A stretch of 64,000 bases of DNA from Pseudomonas indica NBRC 103045 (GCF_002091635.1 NZ_BDAC01000001.1:310001-374000); one strand, 5' to 3'; shown: positions 27,996 through 39,325, counted from the first letter of the stretch. Notes: generated from the sequence alone by a model not told the origin. Translations and numbers: made by a program.

Positions 27996-28754
27996 TGCGG
28001 GAGCCTCCCGCAACGCCGCCAGCAACGCGGAGGCGCTGGCGCCGTGACAATCGATCACATGCTCGGCACCGGCGTCACGCGCCAGGCCAGCGACTCTCGC
28101 ACTCGGCACGAACAAGGGTAGCCGAGCCAGCTCCGGCCATGCCGGTCCTGCCAGTTCGCGCAGATGCTCGAATCCTTGCCCACTGCTGACCACCAAGCCA
28201 TTCAGGCGTTCCGAACGAACCCGCTCGATGAGCGCACCGGCCGGATACGCCGGCAAGCGGCGGCGGTACAGTGGCAGATAGTCGACCGCCACGCCTTGGC
28301 CGCGCAGACGCTCGGCGAGGAACTCCCGGCCACCCTCGCCGCGCATGATCAGCACGCGCGGTTCAGGCACTTCCAGGGCTTCGGCCAGTGCCGGGAGGTC
28401 GAGCAGGGCTTCGCTGTCGTCGCCGGATTCCGGCCAGGTCACGTCGAGGCCATAGGCGGCCAGGATTTCACCCGTGGCCGCGCCGACACTGAACCAGCGC
28501 TGCCGCGCGGGCGGCTGCGGCCAGTAGCGGTCGAGTCGCTCCAGGCCGATACGGGCCGCCGGCTTGCTGACCACGATGACCGCGCAGTAGCGATCCAGGT
28601 CGAGCATGAGGGTACGTTGTTCGGGCGTTTCGGCCAGCGGCTCGATGTCCAACAGGGGCAGGCTGCTACTGTGGATGCCCTGCTCCGCCAGCGTCGCGGC
28701 CAGCGCTTCGCACTCTTCGCGGGGACGGGTCAGCAGTAGCCGCCAGCCACTCAT
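27990..28754 (-). CDS. hemD: Uroporphyrinogen-III synthase
   Basis: HemD closes hydroxymethylbilane to uroporphyrinogen III with inversion of ring D. The 254-residue product shows the family opening [38 protein letters not shown], and the late segment [20 protein letters not shown]. Sequence conservation is always low in this family; position after hemC with a 4-nt overlap supports the call. The stop codon and last few bases fall within the MITE-like element, so the extreme C-terminus may differ from the ancestral one. Confidence 0.93.
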   Translation of the reverse strand: MSGWRLLLTRPREECEALAATLAEQGIHSSSLPLLDIEPLAETPEQRTLMLDLDRYCAVIVVSKPAARIGLERLDRYWPQPPARQRWFSVGAATGEILAAYGLDVTWPESGDDSEALLDLPALAEALEVPEPRVLIMRGEGGREFLAERLRGQGVAVDYLPLYRRRLPAYPAGALIERVRSERLNGLVVSSGQGFEHLRELAGPAWPELARLPLFVPSARVAGLARDAGAEHVIDCHGASASALLAALREAPAP

Positions 28755-29689
28755 GGATGGCCGGCCTCGCCATAAACCGCCTTGAGAATATCGGCGGCGC
28801 CCTGCGCCAGCAGCGCCTCGGCCACCTCGACCCCAAGCCGCTCGGCCTCGGCGGCCGGCGCTCGGCTTTCGGCGCGCAGCAATTGGCTACCGTCGGGGTT
28901 GCCGACCAAGCCACGCAGCCAGAGCTGGTCGTTTTCCAGCTCGGCGTAGCAGGCGATGGGCACCTGGCAGCCCCCGTTGAGGCGCTTGTTCAAGGCCCGC
29001 TCGGCATGCACCCGCAGCGCGGTGGGCTGGTCATGCAGCGGGGCCAGCAAGGCATGGACGTCCGCATCGGCGCTGCGGCACTCGATGCCCACCGCGCCCT
29101 GCCCGCCGGCCGGCAGGCTGTCGGTAACGCTGATGAAGGAGCGGATACGCGCCTCGAAACCCAGGCGAATCAAGCCCGCCGCCGCGAGGATGATGGCGTC
29201 GTATTCGCTGGCGTCCAGCTTGGCCAGACGGGTGTTGACGTTACCGCGCAGGAACTGGATTTTCAGGTCGGGCCGGCGCGCCAGCAGTTGCGCCTGGCGG
29301 CGCAGGCTGGAGGTGCCGACCACGCTGCCAGCGGGCAGCTCGTCGAGGCTGGCGAAAGTGTTGGAAACGAAGGCGTCGCGCGGGTCCTCGCGCTCGCAGA
29401 TGCAGTAGAGGCTGAGCCCCTCCGGGAAGTCCATCGGCACGTCTTTCATGGAGTGAACGGCGATGTCCGCCTCATTCTCCAGCAGAGCGGTTTCCAGCTC
29501 CTTGACGAACAAGCCCTTGCCGCCGATCTTCGCTAGCGGCGCGTCGAGCAGCTTGTCGCCGCGGCTGACCATCGGCACCAGGCTGACCCTGAGACCCGGA
29601 TGCGCCGCTTCCAGACGGGCTTTGACGTATTCGGCCTGCCACAGGGCCAGGGCACTCTTGCGGGTGGCGATGCGAATTTCGGAGCGCAT
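28751..29689 (-). CDS. hemC: Hydroxymethylbilane synthase (porphobilinogen deaminase)
   Basis: HemC polymerises four porphobilinogens into hydroxymethylbilane. The 312-residue product begins [20 protein letters not shown] and has the dipyrromethane cofactor Cys241 in [12 protein letters not shown], the catalytic Asp in [14 protein letters not shown], and arginines of [11 protein letters not shown]. The ATG at 29689 is the family start; an upstream in-frame extension to 29764 is not conserved in type. It is encoded first in the hemCDXY run, just downstream of algR on the same strand. Confidence 0.97.
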   Translation of the reverse strand: MRSEIRIATRKSALALWQAEYVKARLEAAHPGLRVSLVPMVSRGDKLLDAPLAKIGGKGLFVKELETALLENEADIAVHSMKDVPMDFPEGLSLYCICEREDPRDAFVSNTFASLDELPAGSVVGTSSLRRQAQLLARRPDLKIQFLRGNVNTRLAKLDASEYDAIILAAAGLIRLGFEARIRSFISVTDSLPAGGQGAVGIECRSADADVHALLAPLHDQPTALRVHAERALNKRLNGGCQVPIACYAELENDQLWLRGLVGNPDGSQLLRAESRAPAAEAERLGVEVAEALLAQGAADILKAVYGEAGHP

Positions 29690-29803
29690 GGACAATTCCA
29701 GAAAGTGAATTGCCGCCGATGATAACAGGCTCGCCCGCCTCAAGCCCAAGGCCGGTACCAGCACCCGGCAGGTGCTCTCGCAGCTTGAGGCCTGCCGCTA
29801 CCT

Positions 29804-30550
29804 TCAAAGGTTATGCATCAGCTTGCGCACACCCGCGACGTGCCGCCGGCTGACGGTCAGGGCATCGCCGTTGAGTCCTTTGAGGAACAACTGGAAGTGC
29901 CCCAGCGGGGTCCGCTGCAAGCGTTCGATGCGTTCGCGGGCCACCAGCGCGTTGCGGTGGATACGCACGAAGCGCTCGCCGAACTCGTCTTCCAATGCCT
30001 TCAGCGGCTCGTCCAGCAGCACCTCGCCGGCTTCATGGCGAAGCGTCACGTACTTGTGGTCGGCAATGAAGAAGATCACCTGGTCCAGCGGGATCAACTC
30101 GATACCCTTGCGGGTCCGCGCACTGATATGGCTGCGCGGACCGGCGCCGGTGTCCGCCGGGGCGCGGGTCAGCGCGGCGAGCTGGACGCGGTTGGGACGC
30201 TCGGCCTTCTTCAGGGCTTCGAGCAGGTCCTCCTTGCGCACCGGTTTGACCAGATAGCCCACGGCGCTGACCTGGAAGGCTTCTAGGGCGAATTCGTCAT
30301 GGGCGGTGCAGAAGATCACAGCCGGAGGGGCCTCCCGCTCACAGAGCCTGGCGGCCACCTGGAGGCCGTCGAGACCGGGCATGCGGATGTCGAGCAGCAC
30401 GATATCGGGCTTCAGGCTGTCGATCAGGGCCAGGGCCTCTTCGCCATTGCTGGCGGAAGGTTCCAGGACCCGATAGCCATCCAGCTCGCCTACCAGCCGG
30501 CTCAGGCGCTCACGGGCAAGAGGTTCGTCATCGACAATCAGGACATTCAT
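29804..30550 (-). CDS. algR: AlgR response regulator (LytTR DNA-binding)
   Basis: The 248-residue protein is identical in length to P. aeruginosa AlgR. The receiver domain ([20 protein letters not shown]) has the phospho-acceptor Asp54 in VLLDIRMPGLDG and the switch lysine in GYLVKPVRKEDL. A LytTR domain (about 145-245) has the signatures VIFFIADHKYVTLRH and FVRIHRNALVARERI. It controls alginate, twitching motility and other surface genes. Its ATG overlaps the algZ stop by 4 nt (ATGA). Confidence 0.97.
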   Translation of the reverse strand: MNVLIVDDEPLARERLSRLVGELDGYRVLEPSASNGEEALALIDSLKPDIVLLDIRMPGLDGLQVAARLCEREAPPAVIFCTAHDEFALEAFQVSAVGYLVKPVRKEDLLEALKKAERPNRVQLAALTRAPADTGAGPRSHISARTRKGIELIPLDQVIFFIADHKYVTLRHEAGEVLLDEPLKALEDEFGERFVRIHRNALVARERIERLQRTPLGHFQLFLKGLNGDALTVSRRHVAGVRKLMHNL

Positions 30551-31629
30551 ATTGCTCTGGCTTCCTGCGTGAGTCTCGCACAAGGATAGCGTAGACAGGT
30601 GAAGTGACGCCCGTCACGGCGATCCACGCTGAGACTCGCGCGAGGACCGAAAAGTGCCGCAAGTCGTGCATCGATATTCACCAATGCCTGCCGGGTGCCA
30701 CGCGACGTCGCCGCCGTGGCACCCTCGTCATAGGGGTTGCTGACACGCAGCTGAAACACCCCGTCCATGTAACTCGCTTCGACCCGTACCAGGCCCCCCT
30801 CGATGCGCGGTTGTATGCCGTAGATCAGCGCGTTTTCCAGCAGCGGCTGCAAGGTGAGCTGCGGAATCGGCAGGTCATCGGGCACGTCGTCTATTTGCCA
30901 CTCTAGCTGCAAACGGTCGCCTAGTCGGTACTGTTCTATGGATAGATACCGTTTAGCCAGTTCCAGTTCATCCCGCCAGCTCACCAGGGTGCCGGGCTTG
31001 GCCAGGCTGGCACGGAAAAGATCGGAAAGATCCAGCACCGCCTGCTCGGCTTTTTCCGGCGCGAAGGCGATCAAGCTGGCGATGCTGTTGAGGCTGTTGA
31101 ACAGGAAATGCGGACGGATGCGCGCCTGCAGCGACTCGATCCGCGCGCGCAACTCGGCCTGCTGCTGGCGGCGCCATTGGCTCTGCAGGTAGAAGTAGCG
31201 CAGCAGCAGCGCCGACATGATCAGGCCGATCAGCGCGTGGCGGAGATAGAGGTTCACCTCGCCGCTGCGTTGCAACGGGCCCGCGAGTTGGAAGTAGTCG
31301 GCCACCGCCGTACAGGCCAGAGTCAGGCCGACCACGATGGCACTGCAACAGGCTCCCGCCAGCCAGGGGCGCAGGCGCGCCAGTTGCGGCCGCAGGCGGC
31401 AGAGCAACGCCGCCGAGAGCAGTACGATCCACTGCACGAACAGCGAGGTCAGGGCCAACCGCACCCAGTTGAAGTCCGGCTGCATCGGCTCGGAGAGCAC
31501 CAGCACCAGTACCAGCAACTCGGCGAGCAGGACCATGCTCAGCAGGGCCTCGGGCAGGCACAGCTCGGGCAGGAAGAAGTCGTCGTCCAGCAACGGGACT
31601 TGTTTGTTCTTGAACCAGTCGATACGCAT
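30547..31629 (-). CDS. algZ: AlgZ/FimS sensor histidine kinase
   Basis: The ~360-residue inner-membrane protein has about four to six N-terminal hydrophobic segments and a LytS/YehU-type kinase core. The H-box is [17 protein letters not shown] with His174, which corresponds to the conserved histidine of P. aeruginosa AlgZ. The N-box analogue [15 protein letters not shown] is present but canonical G-boxes are weak, as is usual in this subfamily. It is cognate to AlgR, translationally coupled by a 4-nt overlap, and divergent from argH. Confidence 0.94.
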   Translation of the reverse strand: MRIDWFKNKQVPLLDDDFFLPELCLPEALLSMVLLAELLVLVLVLSEPMQPDFNWVRLALTSLFVQWIVLLSAALLCRLRPQLARLRPWLAGACCSAIVVGLTLACTAVADYFQLAGPLQRSGEVNLYLRHALIGLIMSALLLRYFYLQSQWRRQQQAELRARIESLQARIRPHFLFNSLNSIASLIAFAPEKAEQAVLDLSDLFRASLAKPGTLVSWRDELELAKRYLSIEQYRLGDRLQLEWQIDDVPDDLPIPQLTLQPLLENALIYGIQPRIEGGLVRVEASYMDGVFQLRVSNPYDEGATAATSRGTRQALVNIDARLAALFGPRASLSVDRRDGRHFTCLRYPCARLTQEARAI

Positions 31630-31873
31630 CGGCGCAGTTTCCGCATGGCCCGTACGGGCGGCAAGCCGGCCGGCTCCGGCCGGGCAAAATAAAGCACTGA
31701 AATGCCGAACGAATTCGAAAACTGTGATCCGGGCGACATTGCAGTGTCGACTACCGCCCGGCAAACCGCTGCGGCGGATCGGCCCGCGACCCTGTTATTA
31801 TCGGCAGACTTTGTCCGCCATGCTGGCCGCTCCCTCGCGGCCCGCCGTTTTGCGCACCAGCCGAGAGAGTTCC

Positions 31874-33268
<1,395 letters not shown>

Positions 33269-33280
33269 TACTCGAGCGTT

Positions 33281-33306
33281 CGGGGGCGAGGTACCCCCTC
33301 GTCCCG
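33281..33306. terminator. Possible hairpin between convergent argH and corA
   Basis: CGAGG and CCTCG with flanking GGG/CCC pairs can form an imperfect stem in the 45-nt gap between the argH and corA ends. No U-run follows. Confidence 0.3.
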
Positions 33307-33313
33307 ATTTGGC

Positions 33314-34285
33314 TTAGAGCCAGTCCTTGAACTTGAACCAGGCATAGGACAGCGCCGCCGAGCCGACCATCATTCCCAGCGCCATCGGGTAGCCGAATGC
33401 CCACTCCAGCTCCGGCATGGCCTTGAAGTTCATGCCGTAGACGGTGCCCACCAGGGTCGGCGGCAGGAACAGCACGGCGGCGATGGAGAACACCTTGATG
33501 ATGCTGTTCTGCTCGATATTGATCAGCCCCAGGGTCGCATCGAGCAGGAAGGTGATCTCGCCGGACATCTTCGCCTGGAACTCGCTTAGCGAGCGCACGT
33601 CGCGTTCCACCGACTTGAGCCAGCCCTTCGCCGGCTCACCCAGCCAGCCGTTGGCGCCCTGGCGCACGTAGGTGTTCTGCCGGCTGATGCTGAGCAGGCT
33701 GCCGCTCAGCTTGGCCATCAGCGAGTTGTTCCGCCCCAGGTGCTTGAGGATTTTCTGCAGGTCGGACTTTTCGCGGCGGCTGTCGGATTCGCTGAAAATC
33801 CGCTGCGCCAGGCTGTTCAGCTCCGCCTGGGCGTCTTCCAGGATATCGGCGATGCGGCCGACGATGCCCTCGTTCAGCGAGACGAAGATCATGTCGCTGG
33901 AACGGTGCAGCTCCGGCTGGCGGGTACTCTTGGTCTCGAAGCTGCGGAACGAGGTCAGCTCGGCATAACGCACCGTGACCAGCCATTTTGGCGTGAGCAC
34001 GAAGGAAACGTCCGCCATCACCGGATGCCGCTCGCTGACGCCGCTGACCACGCTGGTGGTCAGGTAGAGCGCGCCGTCCTTCTCGAACAGCCGCGAGGAA
34101 TCCTCGATGGCGGCCATTTCCTCGCGGGTCGGGATATCCAGGCCAAGGGCGCTTTCGATGAAGTGTTCCTCCTCGGCGCTGGGATGCAGCAGGTCGATCC
34201 ATAACGTGCCCTGGGGAATGGCGTCGAGCTGCGTCGGCACCCGGCGCTGCAGCCTGTCATCCTGCAAGGTGTAATAGCTGATCAT
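33314..34285 (-). CDS. corA: CorA magnesium/cobalt transporter
   Basis: The 323-residue protein has a large cytosolic N-terminal domain and two C-terminal membrane helices. The signature YGMNFKAMPELEW places the selectivity GMN at residues 284-286, and the adjacent periplasmic loop has the MPEL motif. It forms a pentameric Mg2+ channel. The start MISYYTLQDDRLQRR (34285) gives the standard length. It is divergent from the small gene at 34447. Confidence 0.95.
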   Translation of the reverse strand: MISYYTLQDDRLQRRVPTQLDAIPQGTLWIDLLHPSAEEEHFIESALGLDIPTREEMAAIEDSSRLFEKDGALYLTTSVVSGVSERHPVMADVSFVLTPKWLVTVRYAELTSFRSFETKSTRQPELHRSSDMIFVSLNEGIVGRIADILEDAQAELNSLAQRIFSESDSRREKSDLQKILKHLGRNNSLMAKLSGSLLSISRQNTYVRQGANGWLGEPAKGWLKSVERDVRSLSEFQAKMSGEITFLLDATLGLINIEQNSIIKVFSIAAVLFLPPTLVGTVYGMNFKAMPELEWAFGYPMALGMMVGSAALSYAWFKFKDWL

Positions 34286-34446
34286 GTGTGTCGGTTTCCT
34301 GATCGAACGACCCAGGGTCGGCCATCGCTCCCGGCGATGCAACCCGACCAACCGGAGCTTATAGCCGCTGCGCGCGAACCGGGCGGCCGAATCGGACACA
34401 GAAATGGAGCCGTGGCACACTGCCCGACGGAATGAGGAGAACACGC

Positions 34447-34743
34447 ATGAGCGAAACCCACGACTACGAAAACGACGAAGCCTTCGCCGAAGCGACGCTG
34501 ATCCAGGCGATCGAGAACCAGTTGGAAGCCAACGACCCGCCGGCGGCCCAGGCCACGCTGAACAAGCTGACCCTGGTCGGCTACCCACGCGAGGAAAGCG
34601 TGCGCCTGATGGCGTTGGTGCTGGCCCACGAAATCCGCGCCATGCTCAGCGAAAACCGCCCCTTCGACGGCGAATGGTACGACCAGGCCCTGCGCGCGCT
34701 GCCGGAATTGCCGGGCGGCGCCGAGGAAGAGTCGGAAGCGTGA
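34447..34743 (+). CDS. Small conserved hypothetical protein
   Basis: This is an acidic 98-residue soluble protein without signal peptide or membrane segment (SETHDYENDEAFAEATLIQA ... GAEEESEA at the C-terminus). GAGGAG is eight bases upstream of the chosen ATG; an earlier in-frame ATG at 34432 is poorly spaced. It lies between corA and the TIGR02647 gene, as a small ORF does in other Pseudomonas. I do not recognise a domain; coding is supported by codon bias and the ribosome-binding site. Confidence 0.75.
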   Translation: MSETHDYENDEAFAEATLIQAIENQLEANDPPAAQATLNKLTLVGYPREESVRLMALVLAHEIRAMLSENRPFDGEWYDQALRALPELPGGAEEESEA

Positions 34744-34851
34744 TCGCCGCGACATCCTGGACCACGCACACCGGGCGATGCCTCGCTACACTGAGCAGAC
34801 TTGGGCGGCGTGCACCGGCACGCCTCCTTCCATCAGCAGTCGGAGCGGACC

Positions 34852-35100
34852 ATGGCCTTTAACCCAGAGCTTGTCGCCGAAATGGAAATCCTCGCCCTGT
34901 TCAACCTGGCGAATCTCCAGGAAGGGCTGAAAATCCACCACACCGCCACCCCCCAGGCAATCGCCGCCGCCCGGCGGCTACATGAAAAAGGCCTGATCAG
35001 CCTGCCCGATGGCGGCTACCTGACCAGCCTCGGCCTGGATGCCGCCGAACACGCCCAATCGCTGCTGACCATCCTGGCCGAAGAAGAAACGGTGCAGTAA
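34852..35100 (+). CDS. TIGR02647 family DNA-binding-like protein
   Basis: The 82-residue protein begins MAFNPELVAEMEILALFNLA and continues with NLQEGLKIHH, RLHEKGLISLPDGGYLTSLG and DAAEHAQSLLTIL. This winged-helix-like pattern defines TIGR02647, found mainly in Pseudomonas and relatives. The start at 34852 is the family start, although an in-frame ATG exists at 34801. Function is unknown; the fold suggests nucleic-acid binding. Confidence 0.85.
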   Translation: MAFNPELVAEMEILALFNLANLQEGLKIHHTATPQAIAAARRLHEKGLISLPDGGYLTSLGLDAAEHAQSLLTILAEEETVQ

Positions 35101-35111
35101 CCTCCCGCCCC

Positions 35112-35145
35112 GGACGTCTCGCCGAGCCGCTCGGCGCAGACGTCC
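35112..35145. terminator. Long hairpin after the TIGR02647 gene
   Basis: GGACGTCT pairs with AGACGTCC, and inside this GCCGAG pairs with CTCGGC, giving a 14-bp interrupted stem 12 nt after the stop codon. There is no T-run. It probably serves as a transcript 3' end or stability structure. Confidence 0.45.
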
Positions 35146-35298
35146 GCCCCACGACGAAAGGCGCTCAAGCCCGCCACGGAACGGGCGATAACCTGATGCC
35201 TGCCGTTCGGCGGCGGCACCCGCCCCGAATCCTCAACCGAGCCGGCAAGACACCTGGCCGACTGATAGTCTTATGCCAGTAGCCGCTCCGAGCAGACC

Positions 35299-38163
35299 AT
35301 GACGCGCAGCCAGGAAATCCGTCCGGACATCGACGAAGGCATCGACCGCAAGGTCCTCAGCCAGTTGCGCGCACGCTTCCTGAAAGTCAACGACGGCCGC
35401 CTGGAGCGCGCCATGCAGGCCCTGTCGACGCGCCAGCAGCTGGTGCTGCGCCTGCTGCCGCTGCTCTTCCACGTGAACCATCCGCTGCTGCCCGGCTATG
35501 TCTCCGGGCGTACGCCGGCGGGTGTCTCCAACTTCGAGCCGGACGACGCCCTGCTGTCCGAAGCGCAGCGCCTGACCCGTTCGTTCGCCTACAAGGCCCA
35601 GCGCAGCAGCCCCCTGGGCGGCAAGCCGACGCCACCGATCCACGGCCTGTTCCTGATGGGCAGCCTGGGTACGGTGGCGCAGGCCGAGCAGAGCGACATG
35701 GACGTCTGGGTCTGCCATACCCCCGTGCTGTCCGCCGACGAAACGGCCGAATTGCGCCGCAAGTGCGACCTGCTGGAAGCCTGGGCCGCGACCCAGGGCG
35801 CCGAGGCGCACTTCTTCCTCATCGACCCGTCGCGCTTCACCCTCGGCGAGCGCGAGGCAAAGCTGACTTCCGACGACTGCGGCACCACCCAGCACTACCT
35901 GTTGCTGGACGAGTTCTACCGCACGGCGATTTGGCTGGCCGGCCGTACGCCGCTCTGGTGGCTGGTGCCGGTCTATGAAGAGGCCCGCTACGTCGAATTC
36001 ACCAACACCCTGCTGAGCAAGCGCTTCATCCGTGCCGACGAGGTGCTCGATCTCGGCCACCTGGCGCACATCCCGCCGGGCGAATTCGTCGGCGCCGGCA
36101 TGTGGCAGCTCTACAAGGGCATCGAGTCGCCGTACAAGTCGGTGCTCAAGCTGCTGCTCACCGAGGTCTACGCCAGCGAGCATCCCCAGGTGGAATGTCT
36201 GAGCCTGCGCTTCAAGCAGGCGGTCTACGCCAACCGACTCGACCTCGACGAGTTGGACCCGTACATCGTGGTCTACCGCCGCCTGGAGGAATACCTCTCG
36301 GCGCGCGGCGAGTGGGAGCGCCTGGAGCTGATCCGCCGCTGCCTGTACCTCAAGGTGAACAAGAAGATCAGCCGCCCGCCTCGCAACCGCACCAAGAGCT
36401 GGCAGCGCCTGCTGCTCGAACGCCTGACCGGCGAATGGCGCTGGGACCCGCGCCAACTGGCGACCCTGGACAGCCGCAGCCAGTGGAAGGTCCGCCAGGT
36501 GAGCCGCGAGCGCCGCGCCCTGGTCAACGAACTGACCTACAGCTACCGCTTCCTCACCCAGTTCGCCCGCACCCAGCAGGCCGCCAGCTCGCTGAACAGC
36601 CGCGACCTGGGCATCCTCGGCCGGCGCCTGTACGCCGCCTTCGAGCGCAAGGCCGGCAAGGTGGAGTTCATCAACCCCGGGATCGCCCCCGACCTGGCCG
36701 AAGACACCCTGACCCTGGTCCAGTGCTCGAGCCCGGACGCCCCCGGCGAAACCCAGTGGGCGCTGTTCTCTGGCAGCCTGAATGCCCAGGAGTGGGAGGA
36801 CTTCGCCCCGCTCAAGCGCGCCCGCGAACTGATCGAACTGCTCGCCTGGTGCCACCGCAACGTCGTGATCGACGCCAGCACCCGGCTGTCGCTGCACCCC
36901 GGCAGCAGCGACCTGACCGAATTCGAGCTGTCCAACCTGCTCGCCTGCCTGCGCCAGACCGTGCCGCTGCCTCTGCCGCCCGTGGCGGAAACCGCCCTGC
37001 TCCAGGCCAGCATGCCCAGCGAGGTGCTGCTGCTGATCAACGTCGGCGTCGACCCGTTGAAACAGCACAGCCAATTGAACGTGCACATGACCACCGAGCG
37101 CACCGACTCGCTGGGCTACTCGGGTGTGCGGGAAAACCTGGTGCAGACCATCGACCAGGTCAGCCTGAACAGCTGGAACGAGCTGCTGGTGCACCGCTAC
37201 GACGGCCCCAACGCCCTGCTCGACTGCCTGCGCGACTTCCTCAACGCGCTGCCGGCCAGGGGGCCGCGTCCGCAATTGCAGGTACGCTGCTTCTGCCGCA
37301 ACCGCGCTCCGGCCATCGCCGAGCGGGTGGACGAGTTGTTCCGCGAAATCCTCACCAGCCTCGGCGGCGAGCACAACGCCCGCTACCTGGTCCAGGTCCA
37401 GCAGCAGTACCACGTGCTCGACCTGACGCCCGGCCACGTCAACCACACCGCACTGCCCGATCTGCCGGCCCTGATCGAGCACCTGGGCCAGGAACTGCCG
37501 GGCTACAGTCCGCTGCATCTGGACCGCCATGCCTTGGAAGAACAGGACCTGGCGCTGATCCTGCCGATGGGCCGGGCGGACTGCATCCAGGTCTTCTACC
37601 GGCTCGCCGAGGGACGCGCCGAGCTGAACATCCTCGACGAACACAACGCGCTGTGGCGCCAGACCCTGCCGTTCCGCGACGAGCAGAGCCTGCTCACGCC
37701 CTTGCAGCGTTTCCTGCAATCGGTGCTCTACCGGCGCAACGCCCTGCTGCCGCTGAACGCTCCGGTGCCGCCGGCGACACTGGAAATCCTATACTACGAA
37801 GTGCTCCCGCCGCCGCCCTTGCGCCCGCGCAGCCTGGAGCGCCGGCCGGCTCCACAGGCGCCGGTCAGCCATCCGTTCTATGACGTGCAGGCGATCGTCG
37901 AGCCGGGCGAGTCCGGCCGGGTCCATGTGACCCTGTACTGCAACCACCGGGAGTTCTCGGAGCTGGAATACGGCGCCGACCTGTTCGCTGCGGTGGCCCG
38001 CCACATCCTCAGCCAGCGCCGCGAGGCCGAGCGCTATCCGTGCTACATCACCGATCTCGACCTGTCCGGCGTGCTCGACGAAGGCCAGACCCAGACCATC
38101 CATTACCTGCGTTACAAGAGTCGCCTGGAAGATGCCTTGAACGCCGCGCTGCGCAATGCCTGA
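35299..38163 (+). CDS. cyaA: Class I adenylate cyclase
   Basis: The 954-residue cytosolic enzyme makes cAMP for Vfr signalling. The N-terminal catalytic half has GLFLMGSLGTVAQAEQSDMD (residues about 116-135), the class I nucleotidyltransferase GS-x-DxD signature, followed by VWVCHTP and a later catalytic region (EEARYVEFTNTLLSKRFIRA). The C-terminal half is the regulatory region. Length agrees with Pseudomonas CyaA (about 930-950). The ATG at 35299 has only a weak GAGCAGA upstream. It converges with the DUF523 gene after 6 nt. Confidence 0.96.
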   Translation: MTRSQEIRPDIDEGIDRKVLSQLRARFLKVNDGRLERAMQALSTRQQLVLRLLPLLFHVNHPLLPGYVSGRTPAGVSNFEPDDALLSEAQRLTRSFAYKAQRSSPLGGKPTPPIHGLFLMGSLGTVAQAEQSDMDVWVCHTPVLSADETAELRRKCDLLEAWAATQGAEAHFFLIDPSRFTLGEREAKLTSDDCGTTQHYLLLDEFYRTAIWLAGRTPLWWLVPVYEEARYVEFTNTLLSKRFIRADEVLDLGHLAHIPPGEFVGAGMWQLYKGIESPYKSVLKLLLTEVYASEHPQVECLSLRFKQAVYANRLDLDELDPYIVVYRRLEEYLSARGEWERLELIRRCLYLKVNKKISRPPRNRTKSWQRLLLERLTGEWRWDPRQLATLDSRSQWKVRQVSRERRALVNELTYSYRFLTQFARTQQAASSLNSRDLGILGRRLYAAFERKAGKVEFINPGIAPDLAEDTLTLVQCSSPDAPGETQWALFSGSLNAQEWEDFAPLKRARELIELLAWCHRNVVIDASTRLSLHPGSSDLTEFELSNLLACLRQTVPLPLPPVAETALLQASMPSEVLLLINVGVDPLKQHSQLNVHMTTERTDSLGYSGVRENLVQTIDQVSLNSWNELLVHRYDGPNALLDCLRDFLNALPARGPRPQLQVRCFCRNRAPAIAERVDELFREILTSLGGEHNARYLVQVQQQYHVLDLTPGHVNHTALPDLPALIEHLGQELPGYSPLHLDRHALEEQDLALILPMGRADCIQVFYRLAEGRAELNILDEHNALWRQTLPFRDEQSLLTPLQRFLQSVLYRRNALLPLNAPVPPATLEILYYEVLPPPPLRPRSLERRPAPQAPVSHPFYDVQAIVEPGESGRVHVTLYCNHREFSELEYGADLFAAVARHILSQRREAERYPCYITDLDLSGVLDEGQTQTIHYLRYKSRLEDALNAALRNA

Positions 38164-38169
38164 ACGGGC

Positions 38170-38658
38170 TCAGCCTTCGAGAGCGGCCAAGGCTGCCTCC
38201 GCGGCATCCAGCTCTTCTTCGCTGAACACCTGCACACCTTCGCGGCGAAGCAATGCCGCGGTGACGCCTTCACCGGGCACCTTCACGCCGGAAAAGCTGC
38301 CGTCGTAATTCTCGCGATTGCCACAGGACGGGCTGCGTGCCTTCAGCACGGCAATCCGGATGCCTTGCGCACGAACCAGCTCCAGCGCCTGGCGGGCGCC
38401 GTCGAGGAAGGCCGCGCTGACATCCTCGCCGTCCACGGTCAGCACCGGCCGTTCGCCGTCCAGCACCTGGCCGCCCTGGCCGCCGGGAATTTCCGCCGGA
38501 GGACGCGGAGTCGGCAGACCACCGGCCACCTCCGGACAGAGCGCCACCACGCGCCCCTCCCGCTGCCAGCGCTCCAGCAGGCCGAACGGCCCGTGGGCGC
38601 CACCGTCGTAGCGCACCCGGTGGCCCAGCAGGCAGCGGCTGACCAGGATCTTCTGCAT
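38170..38658 (-). CDS. DUF523 family protein
   Basis: The 162-residue soluble protein begins MQKILVSRCLLGHRVRYDGG, the defining opening of DUF523. It carries VALCPEVAGGLPTPRPPAEI and VLKARSPSCGNRENYDGSFS with conserved cysteines (Cys9, a Cys in CPE, a Cys in SCG) that look like metal or cluster ligands. GGGAGA lies seven bases before ATG 38658; an in-frame ATG at 38673 is less well placed. Function is unknown. It is 43 nt downstream of the 2OG oxygenase gene and likely co-transcribed. Confidence 0.88.
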   Translation of the reverse strand: MQKILVSRCLLGHRVRYDGGAHGPFGLLERWQREGRVVALCPEVAGGLPTPRPPAEIPGGQGGQVLDGERPVLTVDGEDVSAAFLDGARQALELVRAQGIRIAVLKARSPSCGNRENYDGSFSGVKVPGEGVTAALLRREGVQVFSEEELDAAEAALAALEG

Positions 38659-38701
38659 GACGTTGTCTCCCATAGCGGAGCGGGTCGCGGGCACCGCAGC
38701 G

Positions 38702-39325
38702 TCAGAGCGGTGCCGCCGAACGCCGCCGGAACCAACCGGTGAGCGACAACCGGTCGCGGGTAGCCGGCAGCACCTCGTGGGGAAAGTCGCCGGACAGGAA
38801 GCAGGCCAGGGTGCCCGCCTCCGGCAGGACGTCGCGTGTACTACCGTCGCCGAGATAGAGGCGCAATGCACCGCCCTCCCCGGCCTGCCAGTCGTCGTTC
38901 AGGTACAGCACCACGGTGACGGTGCGCAGGTCGTCGTCGCGGAAACGGTCTAGATGGCGCAGGTAATAGGCACCGGGCGCATAGAACGCGAAATGGCACT
39001 CGAGGTCTTCGAGGCCGAGAAAAAACTGTCGGTTGAGGGTCTGGCGCAGCACGTCCATGGCCGTCAGGTACTGATCGCCGGCCTCGGACTGGCCGGGCTC
39101 CAGCCAGAGGATATGGTCACCCCGGATGCCTTCGTTCACCACCTGCCCGGCGGCGCGGCCGACCCCGGCCGGGTTGAGCTGGCCGGCGGCGGCACGGGCG
39201 CGGCACTCTTCGGCCAGTCGGGCGGTCAGAGACTGCGGCAGGAAGTCCGTCTGCTGCGACCAGCCTCGCTCGGCGAGGTCATCGATCAATTGCAGCAGCG
39301 GCGGGTGCTCGGGGGTCAGGTTCAT
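38702..39325 (-). CDS. 2-oxoglutarate/Fe(II) prolyl hydroxylase, PPHD-like
   Basis: The 207-residue dioxygenase has the iron facial triad His124, Asp126 (HLDRFRD) and His183 (PHEVLP), with the 2-oxoglutarate arginine at Arg192 (DRLSLTGWF). Surrounding segments (FLGLEDLECHFAFYAPGAYY, TVTVVLYLNDDW, GWFRRR) match the prolyl hydroxylase PPHD of P. putida, which hydroxylates a proline of elongation factor Tu, as I recall. The alternative is a generic P4H-type enzyme. The start MNLTPEHPPLLQLIDDLAER is at 39325. It is divergent from the secreted protein gene. Confidence 0.8.
   Translation of the reverse strand: MNLTPEHPPLLQLIDDLAERGWSQQTDFLPQSLTARLAEECRARAAAGQLNPAGVGRAAGQVVNEGIRGDHILWLEPGQSEAGDQYLTAMDVLRQTLNRQFFLGLEDLECHFAFYAPGAYYLRHLDRFRDDDLRTVTVVLYLNDDWQAGEGGALRLYLGDGSTRDVLPEAGTLACFLSGDFPHEVLPATRDRLSLTGWFRRRSAAPL

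Noticed and set aside
34413-34428. TGGCACACTGCCC upstream of the small gene at 34447
   Set aside because: It begins like a sigma-54 -24 element but lacks GC at the -12 position.
35233-37719. An 828-codon open frame on the minus strand
   Set aside because: It is fully antisense to cyaA, has no ribosome-binding site or domain pattern, and arises from high GC codon bias in the true gene.
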